Source: Bremia lactucae
Lineage: Eukaryota; Oomycota; Peronosporomycetes; Peronosporales; Peronosporaceae
DNA: 11,075 nt
Direction of reading: 5' to 3'
Assembly: GCF_004359215.1 (NCBI RefSeq)
Contig: NC_090615.1
Span: 6,228,140 to 6,239,214, forward strand
The translations under genes and the position numbers were made by a program. Below the pieces are notes generated by a model that saw only the letters and a list, made by a program, of their open reading frames with translations, did no database searches and was not told the origin of the DNA. This document shows positions 1 through 7,799 of the stretch, in pieces. The stretch's first letter is position 1. Each line of letters opens with the position of its first letter.

Positions 1-238
1 ATTATATTAATACAGTTTTCATTTAACCCTCTTTAAGCTAGTTGCCTCAAAGAGAAGTCTTCCTCTGCACGTACTAGTGTACGTGGAATAACGTAAGGCA
101 CCACTCGCAACTGAAGCAGTGCGAAGTGGACTTGTATTGAAGCAGTTTAAGTCGTAGTGCCCCGTTACAGCTTGCGCATTGATCTGTAAGAGATAGAAGC
201 CTTTCTAAGGTATATCCTCTTGGCCACTAATTGCCACT
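1..238 (+). repeat. 5' LTR, 3' part only
   Basis: Two blocks are shared with the region near 9271-9367: bases 2-19 match 9271-9288 at 16 of 18, and 53-70 match 9350-9367 at 17 of 18, in the same order and orientation. Between the blocks the spacing differs (33 against 61 bases), so the copies are old. The segment precedes gag by the length expected of a leader. A perfect 7-bp-arm hairpin lies at 68-85. The end at 238 is inferred from the candidate primer site that follows; no clean terminal CA at that exact point is seen, though CCA ends at 236. Confidence 0.6.
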
Positions 239-252
239 TGGTTCTACGAACC
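239..252 (+). other. Candidate tRNA primer binding site
   Basis: TGGTTCTACGAACC starts with TGG, as expected of a site that pairs with a tRNA 3' CCA, and lies just past the LTR remnant. The stretch also folds on itself (GGTTC, loop TAC, GAACC). I cannot name the tRNA; this rests on position and the TGG alone. Confidence 0.35.
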
Positions 253-458
253 CCTGAATCCCTTCAACTAGGAGTCCTTAAGCTTTAATAGCTTGTACGA
301 CTCGATGAGTCGTTAAACCCATTATTTCAATAGAACTAGGTGACTCTTTGAGTCTGAAAGTTTTCCTCTGACTTTTGGAGCGAGGTAGCTCCGCTACACC
401 TGGTAGCACTCGTAGTCAGTCTACGGCTGAGTCTTTACAAGACTAGTCCCTCACAAAA
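253..458 (+). other. Untranslated leader with five consecutive hairpins
   Basis: Non-coding leader between the primer site and the gag start. It holds perfect inverted repeats at 297-313 (7-bp arms, loop GAT), 343-355 (GACTC/GAGTC), 377-392 (GGAGC/GCTCC, with the alternative 385-397), 411-425 (CGTAG/CTACG) and 430-444 (AGTCTT/AAGACT). In retroelements this region commonly carries the RNA packaging and dimerisation signals; that role here is an inference. Confidence 0.5.
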
Positions 459-1400
459 ATGGAAGAGGTACAACAGCTGTCAGAAGCGCAACGCGCTGCT
501 TTTGACAAGCTCAAAACTTTAGTTGGGCTTGAACACGTGAAATTTATTATCTCCTAGGGACCAGAGGTCCTGCATGCAAGGCTTGAAGCCTTATGCGATA
601 CGAGGCCTCCCGTATCGGTCAGGTTCAAGACCACTTAGCGGCATCTATGCCAACCCAGTACATCTCTGTACCTGACTCAGAGCAGAGGGCTCGCCCTCTA
701 GCTGTAAATGTAGACATATTGACGGAAAAGAGGAAGAAAATCTCTCTTTTTGAATTAAGCAGATGGAAATGTCCATTGCCTCGGCCTTGTTCTTAACAGA
801 ACGGCAAAAGGTGGCTATGGCCATTTTCAAACTTGGAGGTAGAGCCATGGAGTGGGCACTATCGTGCAGCACTACTATAAACGACGCTTTTCTCTCATGG
901 GATTCGCTGAGACAGAAAATGACCAGCATGTTTGCACCGCCTGATCAGGCTTTTCGCGTACGAGCTCAGCTCCTAGCGAGTCGACAGGGTAAAAGAACCC
1001 TAGGGGACTTTGTCCACGAGTTGAGAATTCTCATTGCATCTATGCATCAAGACCCGGTGCAAGAAGCAATTGTAGTACCATCTTTATGTGGGGTCTCAAT
1101 GAGTGCGCTGCTCGGACGGAATTATTTCGATCTCATCCTGCCACTTTCGAAGTGGCAGTTGCCATAGCGCTACGCGCAGGGTTCGACTTTAAGTCTGCTC
1201 GCGTTAGCACGCCTGTTTACCGAACAAGCTCTTCGATCACATGGGTTCCGTCTAATAGAGCGGAACGCATGGATTCAAGCCTCGTTAAGGAAGGAAAAAA
1301 GGCTCTTCAAGCTGTGGAATAGCATAAGACCATCGTAGATGTTATATGTGCGGAAGCACGAAACATTTACGCCCGGCCTGCCCACTACGTAATGCGCGCA
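459..1400 (+). pseudogene. gag: gag (capsid and nucleocapsid), frameshifted
   Basis: Structural protein of the Gypsy particle. An ATG at 459 opens frame 3 (MEEVQQLSEAQ...) and stops at 555. Coding similarity then passes through frame 2 (593-760), frame 1 (763-1100, with motifs KLGGRAMEWAL, FAPPDQAFRVRAQLLA and LGDFVHELRILIASMH) and frame 3 (1086-1322, RTELFRSHPATFEVAVAIAL, then RAERMDSSL). These are the capsid motifs I recognise from oomycete Gypsy gag. After a further shift, frame 2 encodes a CCHC zinc knuckle at 1340-1381 (C-YM-C-GSTK-H-LRPA-C), the RNA-binding nucleocapsid. At least four frame changes plus in-frame stops make it a pseudogene. Bases 1401-1581, between the knuckle and the protease, hold no clear reading frame. 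Confidence 0.85.
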
Positions 1401-1581
1401 AAGCGTGAAAGAGCAACGTTCACTGCCTACACCAGAAATCTGGTACGGTGCGGGAAAATGTCGATACCCAATAGAGGCGTGGCGCCCTACTGGGGGAGAC
1501 CTAGGCTCTGATGATCCTCAAGGGGGTGAGAGTTAATAGGACCTAGCCCCGATTAGCTCGGTGCTTAATAGCACAGGGCGA

Positions 1582-2053
1582 GAGTATAAGCCTGGCTTGC
1601 TAGTCGCTCAAGCGACTGTAAAGGGATTTGATAAGCCCTGGTCAATTTTAATTTACTCAGGAGCGTCTTGAAATTATGCTCGATGCCTCTCCCTTGGTGG
1701 AAGTCAACAATACGTTGAGGCGCTTAAAGCTAATGAAGGTGATACAATCACTGTTCGCTTAGCGACTGGGACTCGTGTCACTGTTCCCAAAGTTCCATGG
1801 AACTTAGGTTTGAAGTTCTGGACTTTGACAGTATGGAACGCTCTCTCGTCCTTCATTTGGATTTGAGATATGATCTCATCCTTGGTATGAATCGGGTTGA
1901 ACGCCATGAGCCATGGATCGATTGGAGGTCTAAGACCTTAGGCGCCACGCGCAATGTTCCTAGCAAAGTTTTGGAGAGTCATGAACCCACCTTTGCTAGG
2001 CAACAAAAGCGCTATTGGCGCGGATCATTGAACATGCGTCTTTCAGTGTTTTA
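1582..2053 (+). pseudogene. Protease A (retropepsin), inactive
   Basis: Aspartic protease that would process the polyprotein. Frame 1 runs from 1582 (EYKPGLLVAQATVKGFDKPW) into the active-site segment at 1654, where the usual DSGAS reads YSGAS: the catalytic Asp is Tyr. A stop follows at 1669. EGDTITVRLATGTRVTVPKV follows in frame 1; a one-base loss near 1815 moves the reading to frame 3 (LDFDSMERSLVL, RYDLILGMNRVERHEPWIDW), covering the flap and the hydrophobic-hydrophobic-Gly block (LILGM). The frame closes at 2054. A perfect 16-bp palindrome (1790-1805) lies next to the frameshift. The 1797-1907 stretches open on the other strand are antisense shadows. Confidence 0.8.
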
Positions 2054-2094
2054 GACATTGTAATGTCTGAGTTAATAAACTAAAATGTTGAAAA

Positions 2095-2955
2095 CATTAA
2101 TTTTGAGCCCGACTCAGTAGAAATAAGTGGAACGGCATGTGCTCCGTCGAGTGACACTCGTTGTAATAACGATTCACTGAATGCTGAAAGCATTGTTGGC
2201 CTAAGGTCGAATCATCAAGGGTGCAATATTCCTGAGATATGTGGAGTGGCACGTCTAAGTCCACCGAGTGCGGTCGGCCGAGGTGGCACCATATTGAGTG
2301 TTAAAAGTGACACTATTGGCGGTTCGCCAGGGCATTTTGGGTCAAATCCTTTTAATTCACGTGAAGCGACACGAAAACGTTCGCTAGATAAGGAAGTTGA
2401 GCTACCTAACTCTTGTCGGATGTCAAATAAGACACCATGTCTTGTATAGAACCAATACAGGCTGAAAAATCCGGAGACTTGAATGTCCCGGCCTCTAAGA
2501 GGCGTATTGTCTCCACTTCAAGACAGGATGAACACGAAGCATGACAACCCTCACAAAGTGATATGAGTGAGCAATTATACACGCTTAACCGGTAATATTG
2601 AAGGAGAAGTTAGCCTTGTACAATCCTTTCGTTACATTCTCTTTTAGAGCTAGACGAAATGTCTATTGATGGGTGCGGCCGAGCCTTAAATGCTGGCGAC
2701 TTATCTGAGACGGTGGTCATTCGACCAACAATCGACTTAAACTCATTGTCACTTCTAGACGAAGCTGTCCTGGATGACACAAAAGTTGCACTTAGTGTGC
2801 AAAATGGATCATCGATCCTTAAAGATCCTACGGATCCCTTTTTTTCTTGATTAAGGAGCTCCAAGATGCGGCATGTTATAATTCACCATGTGTTTTACCT
2901 CCGGATAGAGGTGTTCGTCATGAAATTGACTTGGTTCAGGGTACCAAATACTACT
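2095..2955 (+). pseudogene. Protease-RT linker and RT N-terminus of element A
   Basis: Connector between protease and RT of the first element. Readable pieces: 2246-2449 frame 2 (ARLSPPSAVGRGGT, SNPFNSREATRKRSLDKEVELPNSC), 2659-2850 frame 1 (MSIDGCGRALNAGDLSE, ILKDPTDPFF), then frame 3 from 2847 (LIKELQDAACYNSPCVLPPD, RGVRHEIDLVQGTKYY). The last block is the conserved opening of the Gypsy RT, normally followed by CVTRQWPLPRE. Here it stops after GTKYY and protease sequence begins, so all the rest of this RT is absent. Confidence 0.72.
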
Positions 2956-3300
2956 TGCAAATTGAGGTGAATAAGGATTTGTTACTTCGTTCCCTTGTGA
3001 TTGTGGGGAGTCATACAATTTTATTCAACTCCAGTCGCTAGAAGATCTTCGGCACAAGTTCGTTGAGTGCTATATATCGATAACGAGGATGAGAGTGCAT
3101 ACAGCAACAGGCGCACCTGTTACAGTAAATAAACGTGTAGTCTGCATCCAATACACGCTAAAAGTAAACAGTACCAAAATTTTTAATTGTATTGGATTAT
3201 TTGGATAACAAATCTAATGTCATTCTGGGAAGTCATTGTTCAGACAGTACGAGTCATGCAATAATTGAAAGCATCACGCCATGACTATGCTTGACTCCGG
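2956..3300 (+). pseudogene. Protease B, from a second Gypsy element
   Basis: A second retropepsin remnant downstream of the interrupted RT. Frame 3 gives LQIEVNKDLLLRSL; frame 2 from 2999 gives DCGESYNFIQLQSLEDL, equivalent to the D-[ST]-G-A-S active site with Cys and Glu replacing Ser/Thr and Ala, then RHKFVECYIS and TATGAPVTVNKRVVCIQYTL. The middle of the domain decays through frameshifts near 3170-3240. The wording differs from protease A (SLEDLRHKF against SLGGSQQYV), so this is another family and not a tandem duplication. Confidence 0.68.
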
Positions 3301-3650
3301 TTCATCAGATGGCCATTTTATGGACGTCTCGGAGCGTCCACAAGCGTCTGGACTTCTACGAGTCAGCGAGATGACCACAATTGTGGTTTGGTCGTTAGCG
3401 CGACTGCGCAAGAACTCATGTTACACCCATCATAGTGCTGCGTTAAATACTGACGGGTGTGCACAAGCACAGGCAGCGTCGAAGATCGAATACTCAAATA
3501 AGTCGAGTAAACCGAGACAAGGATGCTTGCTAGAGAGCAACATCCAATGAAGTATACACGCCAGTCAATAAAAAACAGTGCGAAATTCCTAGAGCGACTG
3601 CAGAGTCAATTGTAACAGGGTATGAGCCTCGTTGCCATCTTAAACTATAA
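3281..3650 (+). pseudogene. Linker of element B
   Basis: Frame 2 at 3281-3550 encodes SSDGHFMDVSERPQASG and CAQAQAASKIEYSNKSSKP, a hydrophilic protease-RT linker of the type that follows protease B in related oomycete elements (recalled, not searched). Frame 3 then stays open at 3552-3650 (VYTPVNKKQCEIPRATAESI). No domain is recognisable. A 10-bp bulged hairpin lies at 3521-3545 and a perfect 14-bp palindrome at 3374-3387. Bases 3651-3769 show no coding signal. Confidence 0.5.
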
Positions 3651-3769
3651 AGTTAAATGGAAGCGCTAGATTAAGGAGTTTCAATTCACTCTGAATATAT
3701 GCTTGTTCTTATTTACTAATTTTTGAACAGAGTATAAATTTTATTACTTGCTCCTAAGCGATCTCTATA

Positions 3770-3965
3770 GCGGAACAGGAGGACTTCAGTCTTAAACAAA
3801 CTTTGTCCACTCTGGTGCTTATCGTGCTCCGAGATGACAAGAAAACGGAGGTCCAAAACTCATAGATCTCTCATATGTAGAGACCTCTCTCTAACAGTCA
3901 CAAACGATTAGTGAAATGTAATCGCTGTAAGAGAATTGGCCACTACGCCTATGAGTGTGCTTAGA
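3770..3965 (+). pseudogene. gag C-terminus with a second CCHC zinc knuckle (element C)
   Basis: Frame 2 from 3770 reads AEQEDFSLKQT; frame 1 from 3805 reads VHSGAYRAPR, a stop, then QENGGPKLIDLSYVET, resembling the G-P-x-x-M-D-L-S segment that precedes nucleocapsid in Gypsy gag. Frame 2 then gives a full knuckle at 3917-3958: C-NR-C-KRIG-H-YAYE-C. In an intact element this would stand upstream of the protease; here it lies after two proteases and therefore starts a third module. Stops follow at once (3962 on). A 6-bp-arm inverted repeat (3905-3924) overlaps the first Cys pair. Confidence 0.72.
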
Positions 3966-4069
3966 AAAACTGAGCGAAAACATCGACCTCCTGCTTGAGA
4001 CGCGGATCCAATGCTGTGTCAAAATTGCAACGGCGAGGCAGATCGTCATGAAACGCTCGAGGTCAGTAG

Positions 4070-4285
4070 GTGCGGAACGTCCTAATGATCCAGCAACGTC
4101 AAAAGGATTTGCAGGCATTTGACGAAAGTTTCTCCTCACACACAAACATTGTGTATAACTGTCCAGGCGATGAGGTTAACGTCATCACCTTGAAAATTAT
4201 AGTATCCAATAATTTGCCGCATAAGTTCTATCGATTGTGGGACGCCAAACAATTTTGCTCGGCGCCAATCGCTAGAAGCTCGAAG
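4070..4285 (+). pseudogene. Protease C, N-terminal part only
   Basis: Frame 2 (4070-4232) ends in DEVNVITLKIIVSNNLPHKF, the strand that leads into a retropepsin active site. A frameshift then gives frame 3 from 4233: DCGTPNNFARRQSLEAR, equivalent to D-[ST]-G-A-S-N-N-F. The rest of the protease is missing: within ten residues the frame-1 linker of the downstream pol begins (EAIAEARIKQFLRDLRSGK). The repeat GCTAGAA at 4271-4277 and 4297-4303 brackets the junction and may have guided the deletion. Confidence 0.62.
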
Positions 4286-5425
4286 CAATTGCCGAAGCTA
4301 GAATTAAACAGTTCTTGCGTGATCTGCGGAGTGGAAAAATCAAGCAAATCTGCGTACTTGTCACAGATGACAAGTACGTGGCCGATGTTCGGTCGGCATT
4401 AGAATTTATGGAAACGAACGTGTTCTCGATGGATGAAAGTGTCCTGGATCAAAAGACTCGGATTGGACGCTTTACGTCCCAATCCTGGGAGTCTTTGAAG
4501 ACAAACCCTCTATATCAGGATTTCATAGAATTAAATTTTGTCTTCCTTGAATCAGTACCGTGCGAGTTGCCTAATGATAAAGGCACTCAACAGGAAATCG
4601 ACCTATAATCAGGTTTGGAATAATGTGTCATGAAGCAATGGCCATTGCCTCGTGAATAAGTATTAGCGATCGACAAACTCTTTGCCGAACGCATAGCAGC
4701 GGGCCATGTAAGGGAATCAACTTCCCCACATAGCTCTCCGACCTTCTGTGTGCGTAAAGCATCAGGTGGATGGCGGATTCTGCATGCTTACAATAAATTG
4801 AACGCTGCAATGGTACCGGCTCAAACGCCGATACTACGAAAAGGAGTTATTCTTGACGGCATGTCAACAAGTACTAACTTTTCTTCAATAAACCTGATGG
4901 ATGAATTTTATCAGATCCTCTGCGGGAACAGGATATCCTATAACAGCAGTAAGCACCCCAAGTAGTATGCTATGGGGGTGGCTTGTCATGCCACAGAGAC
5001 ATAATAATTTTCCTGCGACATTTAACAGATGCGTAACATCTGTCAAAATCGGTCCGCGATTTCGCACCGAGTTCTTTTGGTGATGTCTTCGTTCAGAGAA
5101 GAGCCATGTGCGGAAAGTCGGATGTTGAAGTGCATCGTACCCACGTCCGAAAGATTCTTAGACTTATGCGTAAGCACAAGTTGTATGCAAATCTCAAGAA
5201 GTAAATATTCGCTGCAAGCGATATACCACGTTTTGGGTGCATCGTGAGTAAAAACGGTGTACGCCCGGATCCGGATATATTCAAGGCGATAACCGATTGG
5301 CCCGTGACAGTTGATGTCAAGGGACGTCGAAAGTTTCTCGGCTTAGCGGCGTACCTGCACTAATACTCACGTAATTATATCGAAATGACAGTACATCTTT
5401 CATCTTTGTTGAAGAAAATGTAAAG
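4285..5425 (+). pseudogene. pol: Reverse transcriptase with N-terminal connector, inactive
   Basis: RNA-dependent DNA polymerase of the element. Frame 1: connector (RDLRSGKIKQICVLVTDDKY, SVLDQKTRIGRFTSQSWESL, PCELPNDKGTQQEIDL), then KQWPLPRE, HVRESTSPHSSPTFCVRK and GGWRILHAYNKLNAAMVPAQ. The first catalytic block reads FSSINLMDEFYQI, with Asn (codon 4891-4893) where the family has catalytic Asp. Frame 2 continues (ITAVSTPSSMLWGWLVMPQ, PATFNRCVT). At 5072-5084 an extra T and a D-to-G change turn the YFDD box into FF-GD. Frame 3 follows (KHKLYANLKK, stop, IFAASDIPRFGCIVSKNGVR, FLGLAAYLH). In-frame stops occur at 4606 and near 4657 and 5200, among others. Both catalytic motifs are broken, so it is dead independently of the frameshifts. 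Confidence 0.88.
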
Positions 5426-5905
5426 TGGTCATGGAACGCTGATTGTCAGTGTTCCTTTGAAAGTATCAAGCAAAGCTTGATGCAATCGCCAGCCCTGGCA
5501 ATTGCGGACTAAGACTGACATTTTCATGTGGTCTGGGACGCCAGCGATTTTGCAGTCGGCATTGCTTTCATGCAATATGACACAGACGGCGCAGAGCGCG
5601 TCGTCTGTTATCAATCGCGTCTGCTTCTATTAGCTGAGCGCAACTATTCAGTGCATGACAAGGAATTCCTTGCCATGCGATATACACTGGCTAAGTTCTG
5701 ATTCTATCTCTTGGCAGATAGACCGTTCGATGTATATACGGACCAAGCGTCTTTCCGCTTAGCCGTAAACGACTCACACCTCTCGCAAAGATAGCGATTT
5801 GGTTGTCTTTCTTCTCGAAGTCTAATTTTTCCGAGGAATAAAAACCAAGACAACTTAATGTTGTCGCTGATGCCCTTTCGCGCCGACTCGATTTTGTGCC
5901 TGCTG
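5425..5905 (+). pseudogene. RNase H domain
   Basis: Degrades the RNA strand during reverse transcription. Frame 2 starts near 5425 (WSWNADCQCSFESIKQSLMQ), crosses two stops, then gives HVVWDASDFAVGIAFMQYD with the first catalytic Asp (5537), ERVVCYQSR, AERNYSVHDKEFLAMRYTL with the catalytic Glu, a stop at 5699, and RPFDVYTDQASFRLAV with another Asp (the usual TDHAS has Gln for His). Frame 1 from 5800 carries WLSFFSKSNFSEE, a stop, and the conserved end LNVVADALSRRLDF. The acidic residues visible are kept, unlike in the RT. The sequence coding for VHDKEFLAM is a near-perfect 26-bp palindrome (5653-5678). Confidence 0.85.
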
Positions 5906-6045
5906 CGCAAATCAACGGTGGGCATAAGGGCACTGTTGTAACAGCAAGCGTTGTGTCATCAACATTACTCGAAAACGTTAAAAGAGCTAATCAAGAAGTT
6001 AAGGCTCTTAAAAGTTTGATGAATTACCTTAATTTTTCATCCTAA
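5906..6045 (+). pseudogene. RNase H-integrase connector
   Basis: Frame 1 stays open from the RNase H end to a stop at 6043 (VPAAQINGGHKGTVV, SSTLLENVKRANQ, ALKSLMNYLNFSS). It is the hydrophilic tether before integrase; no domain is recognisable. Confidence 0.6.
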
Positions 6046-6850
6046 CAATCCTTAAAAGGACTGTCGAATATTGTGTGAATCCCTAACAGATCAATACACG
6101 ACACGCAATGGGTTACTGTATCACACAGCCATTGCTGGCGACACACCTCGTGTCGTCATCCCCACCCATAATGATTTGCATTTAAGCATCATGTATGAGT
6201 GCTACGATGCACCAATAAGTAGGTATCGTGGACATTTGAAGACTTATCTCACGATAAGTCGCGACTTCTTCTGGTCACACCAGTATAAGTTCGTCCGCTT
6301 TTTCAACGGCTTCATCCCGTGCTCCATTACAACCTCTGCCTGTTTCGACAGTGTTGGCAGTCCGTATCTATGGACTTTGTCTTCGGATTCCCCGAAGACA
6401 ACCAAAAGAATAATAGTATTCTTGTTTTTGCTGATCGTTATAGCAAGATGGTACATCTTGTTGCCGTCCCAGAGTCGACCACAGCCAGAGGCTGTGCTCG
6501 TGTCTTTGTTGACACGATATTTTGATTCCATGGGTTACCCAGTGTGTTGGTCTCAGCTCGCCCCAGATTTACGGCGGAATTTTGGCAAACATTGTTCAAA
6601 TCACTTGGACACAGCTAGAAAAGTCAGCTTCGGATCATCCTGCGACAGATGGTCAGATGGAGCATACAAACCGTATTCTTGAAGAAATACTTCGCGGATA
6701 CGTTCACTCCTTTAAGAGTTGGAGCGAGTTCTTGCCGATGGTAAAATTTGCCATCAACAATTCAGTGCATGCTTCTACAAAGCATACACCGTTTTTTGTT
6801 AATGGCTTACACCGCACATGTATACCTATCCTGTTTGAAAGTTTCTTTTA
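6046..6850 (+). pseudogene. Integrase, zinc-binding and DDE core, inactive
   Basis: Joins retroelement DNA into the genome. Frame 2 (6071 on): YTTRNGLLYHTAIAGDTPRV, then the zinc-binding segment, where the His positions of the family read Tyr (ECYDAP, ISRYRG) and the CxxC is lost by frameshift near 6300. Frame 3 gives APLQPLPVS; frame 1 gives the core, WQSVSMDFVFGFPED (first catalytic Asp at 6373), ILVFADRYSKMVHLVAVPES and RVFVDTIF, a stop at 6523, then HGLPSVLVSARPRFTAEFWQ. The usual SDRDPRF reads SARPRF, so the second catalytic Asp is gone. Frame 3 from 6603 ends the core: TDGQMEHTNRILEEIL (catalytic Glu at 6660), WSEFLPMVKFAINNSVHAST, FFVNGL. It carries five adjacent perfect hairpins (6377-6517). 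Confidence 0.9.
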
Positions 6851-7127
6851 GTCAGGGGGGACTCGCTAAACGCATTAGTTTTAAGGTCAACGCGAAGGAA
6901 AGCAATGTTGAGTTAAATAACATTGAAGTGGACAAACTCAGTAATAACAATATACTATTACTGACTTGGACAACGATGCTGAAAGACTCAGCAGCGAAAA
7001 CAATACTGTCTATGAGAATGATAACACTCTCCAAAATAAGGAGATTGATATCTCCGCAGTGCGAACCAGCCGCACTGAAAACAAACATTAAACCGAGTCA
7101 GCAGGTGATTTTCTGCTTGCTAGAAAA
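6851..7127 (+). pseudogene. Integrase C-terminal variable linker
   Basis: Low-conservation acidic and polar stretch after the core. The likely original frame is frame 3 toward the end (EIDISAVRTSRTENK, then DFLLARKVVV from about 7104); frame 1 is also open to 7131 but its sequence is not family-like. It holds strong hairpins at 6903-6925 (7-bp arms), 6938-6964 (9-bp arms), 7040-7055 and 7057-7077. Confidence 0.5.
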
Positions 7128-7436
7128 GTAGTGGTTTGTTTCGTACAGGATTCCATCGCTGATGCGGTGGACCGACAGAAACGGAACTTTGACAAAAAAG
7201 GAAGAGCCAACATATTTCAGTCAATGTTAATAACCTTGTCCTACTGTTTGTGGTAAACCTTTCAGAACACGTGACGAATGTAAGCAGCAATAAATTACTG
7301 CCCAGCTACATCGGCCCGTTTCGTGTATTACATCGCCAAGGCAATGCATACACGATCGAGCTGCCTCGTAGAATGCACACGCATCCTACGTTTTATGCTC
7401 GACGTCTCCGCCCGTACTATCAGTACGAGGCTTCTT
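7128..7436 (+). pseudogene. Integrase tail with GPY/F-like module
   Basis: Frame 3 from 7128 reads CFVQDSIADAVDRQKRNFDK, a helix common in this family; frame 2 from 7250 reads VTNVSSNKLLPSYIGPFRVL, a GPY/F-type motif, then GNAYTIELPRRMHTHPTFYA and RLRPYYQYEASS. The module sits at the C-terminus of Ty3/Gypsy integrases and binds DNA. Frame 2 stays open to 7699, but family-like sequence ends near 7436; the remainder is better explained as antisense to a coiled-coil reading frame. Confidence 0.8.
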
Positions 7437-7696
7437 CCGATTCCGGATTACACCGGATCGGTCGACGGCATCCGCCAAAGCCTGATGGTCCCGAGCCAAA
7501 GCCTTATGGGCTCGGGACAGTGTCTGATCTTCACGAACCAGACAATCAACTCTTTCCTCCAAGGAAGAGATCGTCTGAGAAGCTGTCAACAGCTCATTTG
7601 AAAGGGACTGATGTGTCTTTTGTTCGCCAATTGTTCATTCGCAACTTGCGCACAACTATTCAACTGGTCACGAGAAACATTATCGACTACCACCGC
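7437..7696 (-). pseudogene. Antisense coiled-coil protein fragment, unidentified
   Basis: On the - strand two joined frames read VVVDNVSRDQLNSCAQVANE then, after one shift near 7595, QTISSLEERVDCLVREDQTL, RAHKALARDHQALADAVDRS. Leucines and alanines recur every seven residues, and the DNA repeats itself with a 21-base period (7475-7488 against 7496-7509, 13 of 14 identical), as expected of a heptad repeat. The + strand frame through the same bases is open but low in conservation. I do not recognise the protein; it could be the gag or accessory protein of another element, or a host fragment. It separates the GPY/F module from the chromodomain. The open - frame continues to 7386 but there it is antisense to conserved integrase. 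Confidence 0.45.
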
Positions 7697-7799
7697 TAGC
7701 GCGCGGCGACGGGATCGCTCGTGATCACGATTCCCTCTTAAATACTAAAGGGTGTGATTCAAATTACGATGTTAAATGTGGCTCGACAAACGACGCGAA

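Noticed and set aside
645..929. 94-codon - strand ORF opposite gag
   Set aside because: Antisense of the capsid motifs; no family resemblance.
3917..3958. CCHC knuckle as a cellular zinc-finger gene
   Set aside because: Preceded by a gag-type G-P-x-x-x-D-L-S segment and followed by a protease start, so it is retroelement nucleocapsid.
5691..5933. 80-codon - strand ORF
   Set aside because: Antisense to RNase H motifs (TDQAS, VVADALSRR); no independent signal.
6244..6531. 95-codon ORF antisense to integrase
   Set aside because: Exact antisense of conserved integrase motifs; a shadow frame.
7460..7699. + strand extension of the integrase-tail frame (HPPKPDGPEPKPYG...)
   Set aside because: Open but not family-like; periodicity and composition favour the antisense coiled-coil frame.
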